DNA of 64,000 nt from Vreelandella neptunia (GCF_034479615.1 NZ_CP140255.1:1054001-1118000), one strand, 5' to 3'; shown: positions 50,008 to 59,788, numbered from the stretch's first letter. Numbers and translations are program-made. The notes: generated by a model not told the origin, from the letters alone.

Positions 50008-51795
50008 ATGAATGTTTACGCCGCACCGGTACGCGATTTGCGCTTTGTGCTCGAAGAGCTGCTAGCGCACCGTTCGCTCAGCCTGCCGGGCTTTGAAGAA
50101 GCCACGCCCGATTTGGTCGAGGCGGTACTCGAAGAGGCCGCAAAGCTGGCCGGTGACGTCTGGGGCCCGCTTAACAAGATTGGCGATCAGCAAGGGGCCA
50201 AGCGCCACACCGATGGCAGCGTGACGACGCCGGAAGGCTTCGCGGCGGCATACCAGGCTTATGTCGAGGGTGGCTGGAACGGTATTGGCGTCTCTGAGTC
50301 GCTAGGCGGCCAGAACCTGCCCGAGGTGGTGGCCAGTGCGGTGCAGGAGATGCTTCACGGCGCCAATATGGCGCTAGGGCTCTGCCCCATGCTGACCGCT
50401 GGCGCTATCGAAGCGCTGGCCCATCACGGCAGCGATGCACTCAAAGCGACCTACTTGCCCAAGCTGGTGGAAGGCACCTGGACGGGCACCATGAACCTGA
50501 CCGAGTCCCAAGCAGGGTCAGACCTCTCCCAAGTGCGTACCCGCGCGGTACCTGAAAACGACCACTACCGCATTAGCGGCCAGAAGATCTATATCACCTG
50601 GGGCGAACACGACGCCGCCGAAAACATTATCCACCTGGTACTGGCCCGTAAGCCTGATGCTCCGACAGGCAACAAAGGCATCTCCCTGTTTCTGGTACCC
50701 AAGTTCCTGGTCAATGAAGACGGCTCGCTGGGTGAGCGCAACGATGTCACCTGCGCCTCTATTGAGCATAAGCTGGGCATTCACGGCTCGCCGACGTGCA
50801 CCCTGAGTTTTGGCGAAAACGGTGGTGCCATTGGCTACTTGGTCGGTGAAGAGGGGCGTGGCCTTAATCATATGTTCACCATGATGAACGAGGCGCGTCA
50901 CAAAGTCGGTATTCAGGGTATTGGCGTGGCCGAACGTGCCTGCCAGCACGCCTTTGCCTATGCGTTGGAGCGTCGCCAAGGGCGCTCTCCCAAAACCCGT
51001 GGCGGCGCCGAGTGCACCATCAGCGATCATTTAGACGTGCGCCGTATGCTGCTCTCCATGCGCTCGCGTACCGATGCGCTGCGTGCGTTGGCGCTCTACT
51101 GCGCTGCCGAGTTGGACACTGCCCGCCACGCTGAAAATGATAATGCCCGCCAAACCGCCCAGGCCCGCGCGGATATTTTGATTCCAGTGATCAAAAGCTT
51201 CTCTACCGATCAGGCAGTGGATATCGCCTCCATGGGCATTCAGGTACATGGCGGGATGGGCTACGTGGAAGAGACCGGCGCGGCGCAGCTGCTACGTGAT
51301 GCCCGCATTGCCCCTATTTACGAAGGCACTAACGGTATTCAGGCGCTTGATTTGGCGGGGCGGAAGCTCCAGCGTGACAACGGCGATGCGCTCACCGCGC
51401 TGCTTGATGACGTTACCGCCACCGTGGAGCAGCTAAACACCGACCCCGCACTAAAAGCGTTGGGCCATAGCTTGGCCGCAGGCTTGGAAGATTTAAAAGC
51501 CGCCCAAGCAATTGTGCTAGAACAAGGCAGTGACCCTGAAAAAGGCGCAGATGCAGTACAGGCTTATGCCACGCCGTTCCTTAACTTGGCGGGCCACGTG
51601 CTGTGTGCTTGGCAGATGGGGCAGGCGGCGCTTAGCGCCCAAGCTGCCCTTAACAACGGCAGCGATGATCCCTTCTATACTGCCAAGATGCGCAGCGCCG
51701 AATTTGCTATTACCCAATGGCTGCCGGTAGGTCGCGCCCAGCGCGCGGTGATTGAGGCGGGTATGCAGTGTTTAAGCGAATTTGAGGTTCACTAA
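50008..51795 (+). CDS. Acyl-CoA dehydrogenase (long form, C-terminal DUF4 domain)
   Basis: 595 residues, the long bacterial form of about 600 residues. Flavin-binding motifs are TMNLTESQAGSDLSQVRT, YITWGEHD, and a long helical region with VHGGMGYVEETGAAQLLRDARIAPIYEGTNGIQ, in which the catalytic Glu is that of YEGTNG. It introduces the alpha-beta double bond in fatty acyl-CoA. It heads a block with acyl-CoA ligase, 3-hydroxybutyryl-CoA dehydrogenase and enoyl-CoA hydratase. A clear terminator follows. Confidence 0.92.
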   Translation: MNVYAAPVRDLRFVLEELLAHRSLSLPGFEEATPDLVEAVLEEAAKLAGDVWGPLNKIGDQQGAKRHTDGSVTTPEGFAAAYQAYVEGGWNGIGVSESLGGQNLPEVVASAVQEMLHGANMALGLCPMLTAGAIEALAHHGSDALKATYLPKLVEGTWTGTMNLTESQAGSDLSQVRTRAVPENDHYRISGQKIYITWGEHDAAENIIHLVLARKPDAPTGNKGISLFLVPKFLVNEDGSLGERNDVTCASIEHKLGIHGSPTCTLSFGENGGAIGYLVGEEGRGLNHMFTMMNEARHKVGIQGIGVAERACQHAFAYALERRQGRSPKTRGGAECTISDHLDVRRMLLSMRSRTDALRALALYCAAELDTARHAENDNARQTAQARADILIPVIKSFSTDQAVDIASMGIQVHGGMGYVEETGAAQLLRDARIAPIYEGTNGIQALDLAGRKLQRDNGDALTALLDDVTATVEQLNTDPALKALGHSLAAGLEDLKAAQAIVLEQGSDPEKGADAVQAYATPFLNLAGHVLCAWQMGQAALSAQAALNNGSDDPFYTAKMRSAEFAITQWLPVGRAQRAVIEAGMQCLSEFEVH

Positions 51796-51814
51796 CGTTA
51801 ATTTCAGCCCGTAT

Positions 51815-51845
51815 CGCCGCCCCTTTGGGCGGCGTTGTTGTTTCT
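51815..51845 (+). terminator. Intrinsic terminator after acyl-CoA dehydrogenase gene
   Basis: CGCCGCCC (51815-51822) pairs with GGGCGGCG (51827-51834) around CTTT, followed by TTGTTGTTTC. An eight-pair GC stem. Confidence 0.8.
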
Positions 51846-51924
51846 AGGCGATCAAAACAACTATTTTAAACGAACCCTTAAAACGAACGCTTTCAATAAT
51901 ATCAACAAAGTTTAGGAGCTGATG

Positions 51925-53553
51925 ATGACCGCTATCTTTGAGCAAGGCTTGCCCAAAACCGCTGCCAACCACGTGCCGCTATCACCGCTGACCTTTATCG
52001 AACGCTCGGCGTCGATCTATCCCGACTACCCGGCTGTGGTACATGGCAGCACGCGGCGCACCTGGAGCGAAACCTGGTCACGCTGTCGCCAGCTTGCCTC
52101 TGCGCTCGAAAAGCGAGGCATTCAGCCGGGCCAAACGGTGGCGGCGATGCTGCCCAATATTCCGGCGATGTTTGAAGCGCACTTCGGTGTGCCGCTAGCG
52201 GGCTGTGTGCTTAATACACTGAATATTCGCCTGGATGCCGAAGCGATCAGCTATATGCTGGAACACGGCGAGGCCAAAGCCATTCTTGTCGATCCAGAAT
52301 TTGCCGAGGTCATCCAGCAAGCGGTTGCCAAGCTTGCGCATAAGCCTTTGATCATTGATGTCGCCGATGTGGAGTTTCTCGGTGAGACCCAGAGCATCGG
52401 AGAGATTGAGTACGAGGCGCTGCTTAACGAGGGCGACGCTGACTTCGCCTATCAGCTGCCTGCCGATGAGTGGGATGCGATCTCGCTAAACTACACCTCT
52501 GGCACCACCGGCAAGCCCAAGGGGGTGGTTTATCACCACCGCGGCGCTTATCTCAATGCGGTGAGCAATATCATGGAGTGGGCAATGCCCCACCATCCGA
52601 TCTACCTGTGGACGCTGCCGATGTTCCACTGCAACGGCTGGTGCTTTCCCTGGACGATTGCCGCCAACGCCGGGGTGAATGTCTGCCTGCGCCGCGTTGA
52701 TCCCAAAAAGATCATGCAGTTGATCGCCGATGAAAAGGTCACCCATTTCAGCGGGGCACCGATTATTCTTAATGGCTTGGTGAATCTACCGGCTGAAGAC
52801 AAATGTGAGTTTGATCACCCGGTGAAAGTGACCACCGCTGGTGCCGCGCCGCCAGCCTCAGTGATTTCCGGAGTCGAAAAGCTAGGCATTGAGGTCACCC
52901 ACGTATACGGCCTTACCGAAGTATACGGCCCGGTAACGGTGTGCGCCTGGCGAGAGGCGTGGGATGAATTACCCATTGAATCGCGGGCCAAAATCAAAGC
53001 CCGCCAGGGGGTGCGCTACCACATGCTCGAAGCGCTCTGCGTGGCTGATCCGCTCACCATGGAACCAGTGCCCAAAGATGGCCAAACCATGGGTGAGATA
53101 CTGATGCGCGGCAACAACGTGATGAAGGGCTATTTAAAGAACCCGGAAGCCACCGAGCAGGCGCTGGAGGGCGGCTGGTACCACACCGGCGACTTGGCGG
53201 TATGGCATCCGGATGGCTATATCGAGATCAAAGACCGCTCCAAGGACATCATTATTTCCGGCGGTGAAAATATCTCCACCATTGAGGTGGAGGACGCTAT
53301 TTATGGCCATCCCGCCGTTGAAGAGGCTGCGGTGGTAGCCAAGCCCGACGAGAAGTGGGGCGAGACGCCCTGTGCCTTTGTGAAGCTCAAAGTCGGTTAT
53401 GGTGAAGTCACCGAAGCTGACATTATCGCTCACTGTCGCGAACATTTGGCGGGCTACAAAGTGCCCAAAACGGTCATTTTTAGCGAACTCCCGAAAACCT
53501 CAACGGGCAAGATTCAGAAATTCGTACTGCGCGAAGAAGCTAAGCAGCATTGA
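51925..53553 (+). CDS. Acyl-CoA ligase (AMP-binding, medium/long-chain fatty acid)
   Basis: 542 residues of the adenylate-forming family. P-loop YTSGTTGKPKG near residue 189, the A5 region VYGLTEVYGP, the A8 motif GWYHTGDLAVWHPDGYIEIKDRSKDIIISGGENIS, and the catalytic Lys in PKTSTGKIQKFVLR at the end. It makes acyl-CoA from a fatty acid, ATP and CoA. AGGAG suits the ATG at 51925 better (six bases) than the one at 51922. It probably supplies substrate for the acyl-CoA dehydrogenase. Confidence 0.9.
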   Translation: MTAIFEQGLPKTAANHVPLSPLTFIERSASIYPDYPAVVHGSTRRTWSETWSRCRQLASALEKRGIQPGQTVAAMLPNIPAMFEAHFGVPLAGCVLNTLNIRLDAEAISYMLEHGEAKAILVDPEFAEVIQQAVAKLAHKPLIIDVADVEFLGETQSIGEIEYEALLNEGDADFAYQLPADEWDAISLNYTSGTTGKPKGVVYHHRGAYLNAVSNIMEWAMPHHPIYLWTLPMFHCNGWCFPWTIAANAGVNVCLRRVDPKKIMQLIADEKVTHFSGAPIILNGLVNLPAEDKCEFDHPVKVTTAGAAPPASVISGVEKLGIEVTHVYGLTEVYGPVTVCAWREAWDELPIESRAKIKARQGVRYHMLEALCVADPLTMEPVPKDGQTMGEILMRGNNVMKGYLKNPEATEQALEGGWYHTGDLAVWHPDGYIEIKDRSKDIIISGGENISTIEVEDAIYGHPAVEEAAVVAKPDEKWGETPCAFVKLKVGYGEVTEADIIAHCREHLAGYKVPKTVIFSELPKTSTGKIQKFVLREEAKQH

Positions 53554-53609
53554 TAACCCCCCCAGTGGTAATAATAGATGGTGGTGATAATAGATAGAGG
53601 AGAGCGTGC

Positions 53610-54458
53610 ATGAGTGATCAACAAATTGGCGTTGTAGGAGCCGGTACCATGGGGCAGGGCATTGCCCAAGTAGTGGCTGCCAGTGGCTATCAGGTGCACC
53701 TTTACGATGTGGCTGAGGAACAGTTAAGCCGCGCCAAGGCGAATATCGACAAAGGCTTAACCAAACTGGTGGCGAAAGAAAAGATCAGCGAGGCAGATAA
53801 AAGCGCTGCCTTAGCGCGCGTGTCGACTACCACCTCGCTGGATAGCTTGAGTGACTGCGCGGTGATTATTGAGGCCGCCCCCGAGCAGCCAGAGCTGAAA
53901 GAGAAGCTGTTTCGAGACCTAAGCCGCTTGAGCAGTAGCACGATTCTGGCCTCCAACACCTCGTCGCTGTCGCTCACCCGCTTGGCAGCGGTATGCGAAC
54001 ACCCCGAGCGAGTAGTGGGCATGCACTTCTTTAACCCGGTGCCGGTGCTCAAATTGGTGGAAGTGATTCGTGCCGAGCAAACCTCGGACGCTACCGTGGA
54101 CGAGATTGAAACCCTCGCTAAAGCGTTGGGTAAAACCGCCGTGCCGGTAGGCGACGCGCCGGGCTTTGCGGTGAATCGCCTGCTAGTGCCAATGATCAAC
54201 GAAGCGGCTTTTATTGTTCAAGAAGGCACTGCAACACCGGAAGCGGTGGATGAAGCCATGAAGCTCGGCGCGGCTCACCCCATGGGGCCGCTAGCGCTGG
54301 CAGATTTAATCGGCCTGGATGTCTGCCTGGCGATTATGGAAGTGCTTCAAGAGGGCTTTGGCGACCCTAAATACCGTCCTTGCCCACTGCTTAAGCGCAT
54401 GGTCGCAGCGGGCTACCTTGGCCGTAAGAGCGGTCGCGGTTTTTATCACTACGACTAG
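53610..54458 (+). CDS. 3-hydroxybutyryl-CoA dehydrogenase
   Basis: 282 residues. The NAD-binding glycine motif VVGAGTMGQGIAQVVA near the start, catalytic HFFNPVPVLKLVEV near residue 140, and GDAPGFAVNRLLVPM are as in FadB-type/PaaH dehydrogenases. It oxidises L-3-hydroxyacyl-CoA. An AGAGGAGAGCG ribosome site lies just before the ATG. The preceding acyl-CoA ligase gene ends about 55 bases upstream, so the two may be co-transcribed. Confidence 0.92.
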   Translation: MSDQQIGVVGAGTMGQGIAQVVAASGYQVHLYDVAEEQLSRAKANIDKGLTKLVAKEKISEADKSAALARVSTTTSLDSLSDCAVIIEAAPEQPELKEKLFRDLSRLSSSTILASNTSSLSLTRLAAVCEHPERVVGMHFFNPVPVLKLVEVIRAEQTSDATVDEIETLAKALGKTAVPVGDAPGFAVNRLLVPMINEAAFIVQEGTATPEAVDEAMKLGAAHPMGPLALADLIGLDVCLAIMEVLQEGFGDPKYRPCPLLKRMVAAGYLGRKSGRGFYHYD

Positions 54459-54498
54459 CTTGCGCTGAACAAAAGAGCGCGGCATAAAGAAGTCATTG

Positions 54499-54536
54499 CC
54501 ACTCAACCAAGCGTTCGCTAGGGTTGAGTGGTGTTC
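54499..54536 (+). terminator. Hairpin, probable terminator after the dehydrogenase gene
   Basis: CCACTCAACC (54499-54508) pairs exactly with GGTTGAGTGG (54522-54531) around a 13-base loop. Only a moderate T content follows (TGTTCACTTT), so strength is uncertain. Confidence 0.55.
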
Positions 54537-54575
54537 ACTTTAATATTCCATAACAAATCGAATAAGGAGTCCGCC

Positions 54576-55349
54576 ATGAGCGAAGCAGTGATCGAGAAGG
54601 TTGATAACGATGGGATGGTGCGACTGACCATCAATCGTCCTAAAGCGCTGAATGCCCTGAACAGCGATGTGTTAGCCGCGCTGGAAGCGCATCTGGTAGA
54701 GCTTGAGTCCCACCCGAACCTACGTGCTGTGCTGATTACAGGCGCGGGCGAGAAGTCCTTCGTAGCGGGTGCTGATATCACTGAAATGCGTGAGAAAACG
54801 CCTGAAGAAGCGCGGGCTTTTGCCATGCAAGCGCTGCGAACCATTAAACGCCTAGAGACTCTGCCCGTGCCGGTGGTCGCGCTGGTGAACGGGTTTTGCC
54901 TTGGCGGCGGCTGCGAATTGGCACTGGCCTGCGACTGGGCGGTAGCCAGCGACAACGCGGTGTTTGGTCAACCGGAAGTGCTGCTGGGCGTCATTCCTGG
55001 CTTTGGGGGTACGCAACGCCTGCCACGCCGCGTTGGCCCCGCGATGGCGATTGATCTGGTCACCACCGGGCGCAAAATCGACGCCCAAGAGGCACTGCGT
55101 ATTGGCTTGGTGAACCGGGTAATGCCGCAAGCAGAGCTGGAGAGCTACGCTGAAGAGCTCACTAAACAGCTTAAAGGTAACGGCCCGCAGTCAGTGCGCG
55201 GTGCCAAGCAGGCGGTTCACGACGGGATGGATCAAGACCTGGACAGCGCGCTGGCGCTGGAAACCAGCCTGTTTGCCTTCTGCTTTGCCGGTGATGAGCA
55301 GAAAGAAGGTATGGCGGCCTTTGTCGAGAAGCGTAAAGCTAATTTCTAA
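54576..55349 (+). CDS. Enoyl-CoA hydratase/isomerase
   Basis: 257 residues of the crotonase fold. LNALNSDVL, the oxyanion-hole segment EKSFVAGADITEM, and NGFCLGGGCELALACD are present, with the catalytic Glu in QPEVLLGVIPGFGGTQRLPRRVG. It hydrates 2-enoyl-CoA, so it pairs with the preceding dehydrogenase. I start at 54576 (MSEAVIEKV), after AATAAGGAG, rather than at an in-frame ATG at 54528. Confidence 0.93.
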   Translation: MSEAVIEKVDNDGMVRLTINRPKALNALNSDVLAALEAHLVELESHPNLRAVLITGAGEKSFVAGADITEMREKTPEEARAFAMQALRTIKRLETLPVPVVALVNGFCLGGGCELALACDWAVASDNAVFGQPEVLLGVIPGFGGTQRLPRRVGPAMAIDLVTTGRKIDAQEALRIGLVNRVMPQAELESYAEELTKQLKGNGPQSVRGAKQAVHDGMDQDLDSALALETSLFAFCFAGDEQKEGMAAFVEKRKANF

Positions 55350-55452
55350 GCCTTTATTCATTCCAGTTTTACTTATTTAGGGGGTGGCGCTTGCGTCATC
55401 CCCGTTTTATTCTCAAAGGCTTCCTACTACTGATCTCTTCGGAGTTGCCACG

Positions 55453-56070
55453 ATGCAATGGGCCGCGTTTATCCTCGCCGCGCTGGGTTTTGCCTACCTC
55501 CCTGGGCCTGCGATGTTGTATACCGCAGCGCAAACCCTGGGGCGTGGCCGACGAGCAGGGTGGTTAGCGGTCATGGGTGTGCACATGGGCTGCTACGTTC
55601 ATGTGGTAGCCGCCGCGCTAGGCTTGGCACTGCTGTTTGCAGCGATTCCGCCTGCCTATATCGCCATGAAAATCATTGGCGGACTCTACCTGCTCTGGAT
55701 GGGGTTGCGGCTATGGCAACAGGGCATTCGTGCCCATGGCGATGAGGTACCGCTGGCAACCACTAAACGCGTGCTACGTGACAGCTTTTTGGTGGAGGTG
55801 CTCAACCCTAAAACCGCGCTTTTCTTTGTCGCGTTTCTGCCCCAGTTTGTGCAGCCCGAGAGCGCTATGCCGGTAGCGTGGCAACTGCTCTGGTTAGGTA
55901 TCGCCACCAATGCGCTGTTCTCATCGGCGGATGTTGTGGTGGTGCTGCTGGCCAGCCCATTGCGTGAGTGGTTACAAAAATCCCATGGTTCCTCCCGACT
56001 CATTCAGCGCATTGGCGGTGGTGTATTAATGGGGTTAGGCGGTAATACGCTGGCTCAGGCGGCACGTTAA
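55453..56070 (+). CDS. LysE family translocator
   Basis: 205 residues. Six hydrophobic helices, the N-terminal LysE motif LPGPAMLYTAAQTLGRGRRAGWLAVMG and the NPKTALFFVAFLPQF signature. Such carriers (RhtB/LysE) export amino acids or homoserine lactone-type molecules. The substrate is not visible. An ORF extension from 55384 begins with GTG and has no ribosome site. A weak GGAG lies before the chosen ATG. Confidence 0.9.
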   Translation: MQWAAFILAALGFAYLPGPAMLYTAAQTLGRGRRAGWLAVMGVHMGCYVHVVAAALGLALLFAAIPPAYIAMKIIGGLYLLWMGLRLWQQGIRAHGDEVPLATTKRVLRDSFLVEVLNPKTALFFVAFLPQFVQPESAMPVAWQLLWLGIATNALFSSADVVVVLLASPLREWLQKSHGSSRLIQRIGGGVLMGLGGNTLAQAAR

Positions 56071-56124
56071 GAGAGGCTGCCTTCATCGATCGGTTAATTC
56101 AATTCTCCACAAAAGGAGCGCTGC

Positions 56125-56826
56125 ATGTTTGATCTCTATATTGCCAACAAGAATTACTCTTCTTGGTCGCTGCGCCCTTGGGTGCTGATGAAAGCACTGG
56201 AGATTCCGTTTAACGAACACCTAATGCCCTTTGAAGGGGGCACTGGCGCGAGTCATGCCACCTTTACCCGCTTTTCCCCTTCAGGCTTAGTGCCTTGCCT
56301 AGTGGAGGTGACGGACGAGGGCGAGCTGGCGGTGTGGGACTCCCTGGCGATTGTCGAGTATCTGGCCGAGCAGCACGCTAATGTCTGGCCGAGTGATAAA
56401 GCTGCCCGCGCCTGGGCACGCTCAGCCACAGCAGAGATGCACAGCAGCTTTAGCGCCCTGCGCGGCGACTGTCCAATGAACTGCGGTATGCGGGTGAAAT
56501 TGAATAGCTTATCGGCCAACCTCAAGGCCGATCTGGCACGCGTGGATGCACTATGGCAGCAAGGGCTTGAGCGCTTTGGTGGGCCTTTTTTAGCGGGTGA
56601 AACCTTCTCCGCGGTAGATGCGTTTTACGCCCCTGTGGCCTTTCGCATGCAGACATTCAGCTTGCCGGTTAGCGAGAAGTCCCGGGCGTATGTCGAGCGC
56701 TTGCTAGCGCTGCCTGCCATGCAGGCATGGTATCAAGCCGCGCTAGAAGAGCCATGGCGGGAGTCCTTGCACGAGGCCGATACGTTGAAAAATGGCACAG
56801 TGACAGCTGACCACCGCAAAGCTTAA
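56125..56826 (+). CDS. Glutathione S-transferase family protein
   Basis: 233 residues. N-terminal thioredoxin fold with YSSWSLRPWVLMKALEIPF and the glutathione site VWDSLAIVEYLAEQH, then a helical C-terminal domain with FSAVDAFYAPVAFRM. AAAGGAGCG lies just upstream of the ATG. It stands between LysE and YaeQ genes with no obvious link. Confidence 0.92.
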   Translation: MFDLYIANKNYSSWSLRPWVLMKALEIPFNEHLMPFEGGTGASHATFTRFSPSGLVPCLVEVTDEGELAVWDSLAIVEYLAEQHANVWPSDKAARAWARSATAEMHSSFSALRGDCPMNCGMRVKLNSLSANLKADLARVDALWQQGLERFGGPFLAGETFSAVDAFYAPVAFRMQTFSLPVSEKSRAYVERLLALPAMQAWYQAALEEPWRESLHEADTLKNGTVTADHRKA

Positions 56827-56895
56827 CCTTTCAGGCTATTCACCAAGGACACCCTGCATCGGGTACACTGACGCAAATTTCGTTTGGAAACTTCC

Positions 56896-57435
56896 ATGGC
56901 TCTTAGCGCAACGCCCTACAAAGTTGATATTAACCTGACCGATTTGGATCGCGGGGTGTATGAAACGCTGCGCTTTACCGTGGCTCGCCATCCATCAGAG
57001 ACCGAAGAGCGAATGACCGCGCGCCTGCTCGCCTATGTGCTGTGGTATAGCGAAACGCTTGCCTTCGGGCGTGGGCTTTCCGATGTAGATGAACCGGCAC
57101 TGTGGGAGAAAAGCCTAGACGGTCGCCTACTGCACTGGATCGAAGTGGGTTTGCCTGATGCCGAGCGGGTTACCTGGTGCTCACGTAGGGCAGAACGCGT
57201 GTCCCTCCTTGCTTACGGCCGGGTAGATCAATGGGAAAGTAAAGTGTTGCCCAGTGTGGCATCGCTGAAAAATGTCCATGTGGCGGGCCTGCCACAAGAG
57301 GCTCTAGCGACTATCGCTAAAGACCTGCCAAGGGCGATTAATTGGGCGGTAATGATCAGCGAAGGATCGCTGTTTATTACCGATGAAAATGGCCAGCATG
57401 AAATCACCCCGCAGTGGCTGCTGCGCGACAGATAG
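56896..57435 (+). CDS. YaeQ family protein
   Basis: 179 residues, the usual length of YaeQ (E. coli 181). MALSATPYKVDINLTDLDRGVYETLRF, then HPSETEERMTARLLAYVLWYSE and GLPDAERVTWCSRRAERV are conserved segments. The fold is nuclease-like, and YaeQ is linked to RfaH-related phenotypes in E. coli; no enzymatic role is agreed. The start is the ATG that gives MALSATPYK; a TTG start at 56884 is less likely. Confidence 0.92.
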   Translation: MALSATPYKVDINLTDLDRGVYETLRFTVARHPSETEERMTARLLAYVLWYSETLAFGRGLSDVDEPALWEKSLDGRLLHWIEVGLPDAERVTWCSRRAERVSLLAYGRVDQWESKVLPSVASLKNVHVAGLPQEALATIAKDLPRAINWAVMISEGSLFITDENGQHEITPQWLLRDR

Positions 57436-57616
57436 TGATTGGCCTTGGTCATTAGCCTACAAACTTCGGTTTAGTCTACTACGCTATAAATCTGAGCAAT
57501 CATCAGCATAAGGGGTGTCCTACGGGCCATCCCTTACCCTAATTTTAGTGACTTAGCTTTTTCTGTCGAAGACAGTAAAAGTATGCTTGCTATCTTTTTG
57601 CATAATTACATACAAT

Positions 57617-57631
57617 CAACAATGTTTGTTG
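57617..57631. promoter_or_regulatory. Palindrome upstream of the lpxR-type gene
   Basis: CAACAA-TGT-TTGTTG is a perfect inverted repeat, 60 bases before the ATG at 57691. Possible operator; nothing else is known. Confidence 0.35.
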
Positions 57632-57690
57632 CTATTCTTAATCAAGCAGTTTCAAAAAACAGGCCCAAGATCTTTCTCAAGGAATGAGTA

Positions 57691-58680
57691 ATGAAAGCAA
57701 AGACCCCTTTACGATGGCAGCTGCTACCGCTCGTGGCTGTAGTAAGCCTGCTGCCAGTACTGGCGCAAGCCGACGATAGCATCCTCTCGATTAAGCACGA
57801 AAATGATGGCATGGCCAGCAGCGATGATGGCCACTTTACCAGCGGTTTTGAGCTAAATTGGGCATTTGAACCTGAAGCGCAAAGCTGGACGCAGCGCTTG
57901 GCCACCGCGTTACCTGATAGCCTCATTGGCAGCGCTGACATGGCAGCTTTTCGTCTGGTGCATCAGATTTATACGCCAAACAATATTGAGCAGCGTGGAC
58001 TGATCGAAGATGATCGACCCTACGCAGGGATTGTTTACGGCGGTATGTCACTTTACGAAGATGTGCCCACGGGCAACTGGCGCCAAGCGACTGACCTGCA
58101 CCTGGATATTGGCTTGGTAGGGCCTTCGTCGCTTGCCGATAGCATTCAACGTGAAGTGCATCGCATTACTGAAAGCGACCGCCCCAGCGGTTGGGATAAC
58201 CAGCTTGGTGATGAAGCCATCGTCAACGTCTCCATGCGTCGCCAGTGGTGGCATAGCTCCCCATTGATCGGCAAGCAGTTTGCCCATGGCCCCAGCATCA
58301 GCGCTGCTTTGGGTAACCTCTATACCTACGCAAGCGCTGGGTATAGCGTGCGTTGGGGAGATGAGGCCCCTGGCATTCCTACACTAACGCCAAACTCCGG
58401 CAGCCGACACTATATGACGGGTAAAGAGGGGTGGCAGTGGTACCTGTTTGCCAGCGTCGACGGTTACTACATGGCGCAGAATCTGACACTGGACGGTAAT
58501 ACGTTTAGAAATAGTCACTCGGTTGATCGCCAAGAGTGGGTGGGCGATGTCTCAGCAGGGCTGGCGCTGGCCTGGGAAGATTGGCAGGTCACCTACGCTG
58601 TTGTACAGCGCTCACGTGAATTTGATGGCCAGGAAGAGCAGGATAAGTTTGGCTCCATCACGCTATCTAAGCGCTTCTAA
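57691..58680 (+). CDS. Lipid A deacylase LpxR family protein
   Basis: 329 residues. A Sec signal peptide ends near residue 27 (AQA). The outer-membrane barrel then follows the LpxR/DUF2219 pattern: HENDGMASSDDGHFTSGFEL with the Asn-Asp pair, DDRPYAGIVYGG, and a C-terminal aromatic F. It should remove the 3'-acyloxyacyl chain from lipid A at the outer membrane. The catalytic His can be placed in IQREVHRI. AAGGAATG precedes the ATG. Confidence 0.9.
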   Translation: MKAKTPLRWQLLPLVAVVSLLPVLAQADDSILSIKHENDGMASSDDGHFTSGFELNWAFEPEAQSWTQRLATALPDSLIGSADMAAFRLVHQIYTPNNIEQRGLIEDDRPYAGIVYGGMSLYEDVPTGNWRQATDLHLDIGLVGPSSLADSIQREVHRITESDRPSGWDNQLGDEAIVNVSMRRQWWHSSPLIGKQFAHGPSISAALGNLYTYASAGYSVRWGDEAPGIPTLTPNSGSRHYMTGKEGWQWYLFASVDGYYMAQNLTLDGNTFRNSHSVDRQEWVGDVSAGLALAWEDWQVTYAVVQRSREFDGQEEQDKFGSITLSKRF

Positions 58681-58859
58681 AGGGCTACATTCCATACCCC
58701 GATGAAGGCGGCCTTGCGCCCCATAACAGTTCCTATGCCGAGTGGTGGGAGAGTCAGCACTAATTCCCCGATATCCTATACAACTGATCCAGTCCTGCTA
58801 GCCTTAATGTTGGATATGTGATGTTTACATAACGTTGGCATTTAAGGGAGTAAGGGTAC

Positions 58860-59381
58860 ATGGAAATGTATTTTTTTAATGGTTGGGGAAGTTTACTGCG
58901 AGTTATTATTGTTGGGATACTGGCTTACGCTGCTCTCGTTTTTTTCTTGCGAATATCGGGTAATCGCACGCTTTCGAAGATGAACGCCTTCGATTTAATT
59001 GTCACGGTGGCGCTTGGTTCCACATTGGCCACGGTTCTCTTATCTAAAGATGTAGCATTAGCTGAGGGCGCTGTGGCGATGGCGCTACTGATTTCTCTTC
59101 AGTTCATCATTACTTGGTTCAGTGTCAGAACCGCCTGGGTACGTCGGTTAGTGACGGGCGAGCCATTGATGTTGCTTTATCGTGGAGAATTTATTACTAC
59201 CTCCATGCAAAAAGCACGGGTTACTCAGGATGAAGTTCAGTCGGCTATTCGCGGTAGTGGTATTGCTGATGTGACGGCTGTGGAAGCAGTGGTCTTGGAA
59301 ACGGATGGTTCCATGAGTGTCATCAAGCCTCATGCAGAGAGCAGTCATTCGAGTTTAGAGGGTGTTCGCGGCCCCCGTTGA
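58860..59381 (+). CDS. DUF421 domain-containing membrane protein (YetF-like)
   Basis: 173 residues with three N-terminal helices and the family segment LRISGNRTLSKMNAFDLIVTVALGSTLATVLLSKDV. A cytosolic tail holds LLYRGEFITTSMQKARVTQDEVQSAIR. YetF-type proteins are linked to stress and membrane processes in Bacillus. No enzymatic function is assigned. The gap from the lpxR-type gene (180 bases) carries a gene-like relic near 58689. Confidence 0.9.
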   Translation: MEMYFFNGWGSLLRVIIVGILAYAALVFFLRISGNRTLSKMNAFDLIVTVALGSTLATVLLSKDVALAEGAVAMALLISLQFIITWFSVRTAWVRRLVTGEPLMLLYRGEFITTSMQKARVTQDEVQSAIRGSGIADVTAVEAVVLETDGSMSVIKPHAESSHSSLEGVRGPR

Positions 59382-59473
59382 AGCCAATATGGGCCTAAGT
59401 AATATTAATTTCATCGTTCACGTTTGTGCCTAGCGGTGGTATTCTTCGCCACTGTTAATTTTAAGGACGCAAC

Positions 59474-59788
59474 GTGAATATCAAAGCTGATCTTTCCATT
59501 CTCGATATTATTGGCCATCTGATTATTTGGGTGGTACTCAGTATCGTTACCATTGGCATAGCGCTATTTTTCTTCCCCTATTCGTTTTCACGATTTGTGA
59601 TTAACCGTACCTCGGTAGTGGATGCTGCTGGGGTGGAGCGAAAAATGGTTTGTGATATCAACCTGTTCAGCAACATTGGCCATATTATCCTCTGGATGCT
59701 GATTTCGCTGGTCACCTTTGGACTGGGGTATATTTTCTACTTCTACCGGGTATGGAATTACGCCTTGAATAACTCACGGGTTGCATAG
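59474..59788 (+). CDS. Small membrane protein (DUF6693-like)
   Basis: 104 residues with two pairs of helices (residues 12-31 and 69-92) around FPYSFSRFVINRTSVVD. The start is GTG at 59474 with AAGGA eight bases before. Resembles uncharacterised small DUF6693-type proteins; the assignment is tentative. A strong terminator follows. Confidence 0.75.
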   Translation: MNIKADLSILDIIGHLIIWVVLSIVTIGIALFFFPYSFSRFVINRTSVVDAAGVERKMVCDINLFSNIGHIILWMLISLVTFGLGYIFYFYRVWNYALNNSRVA

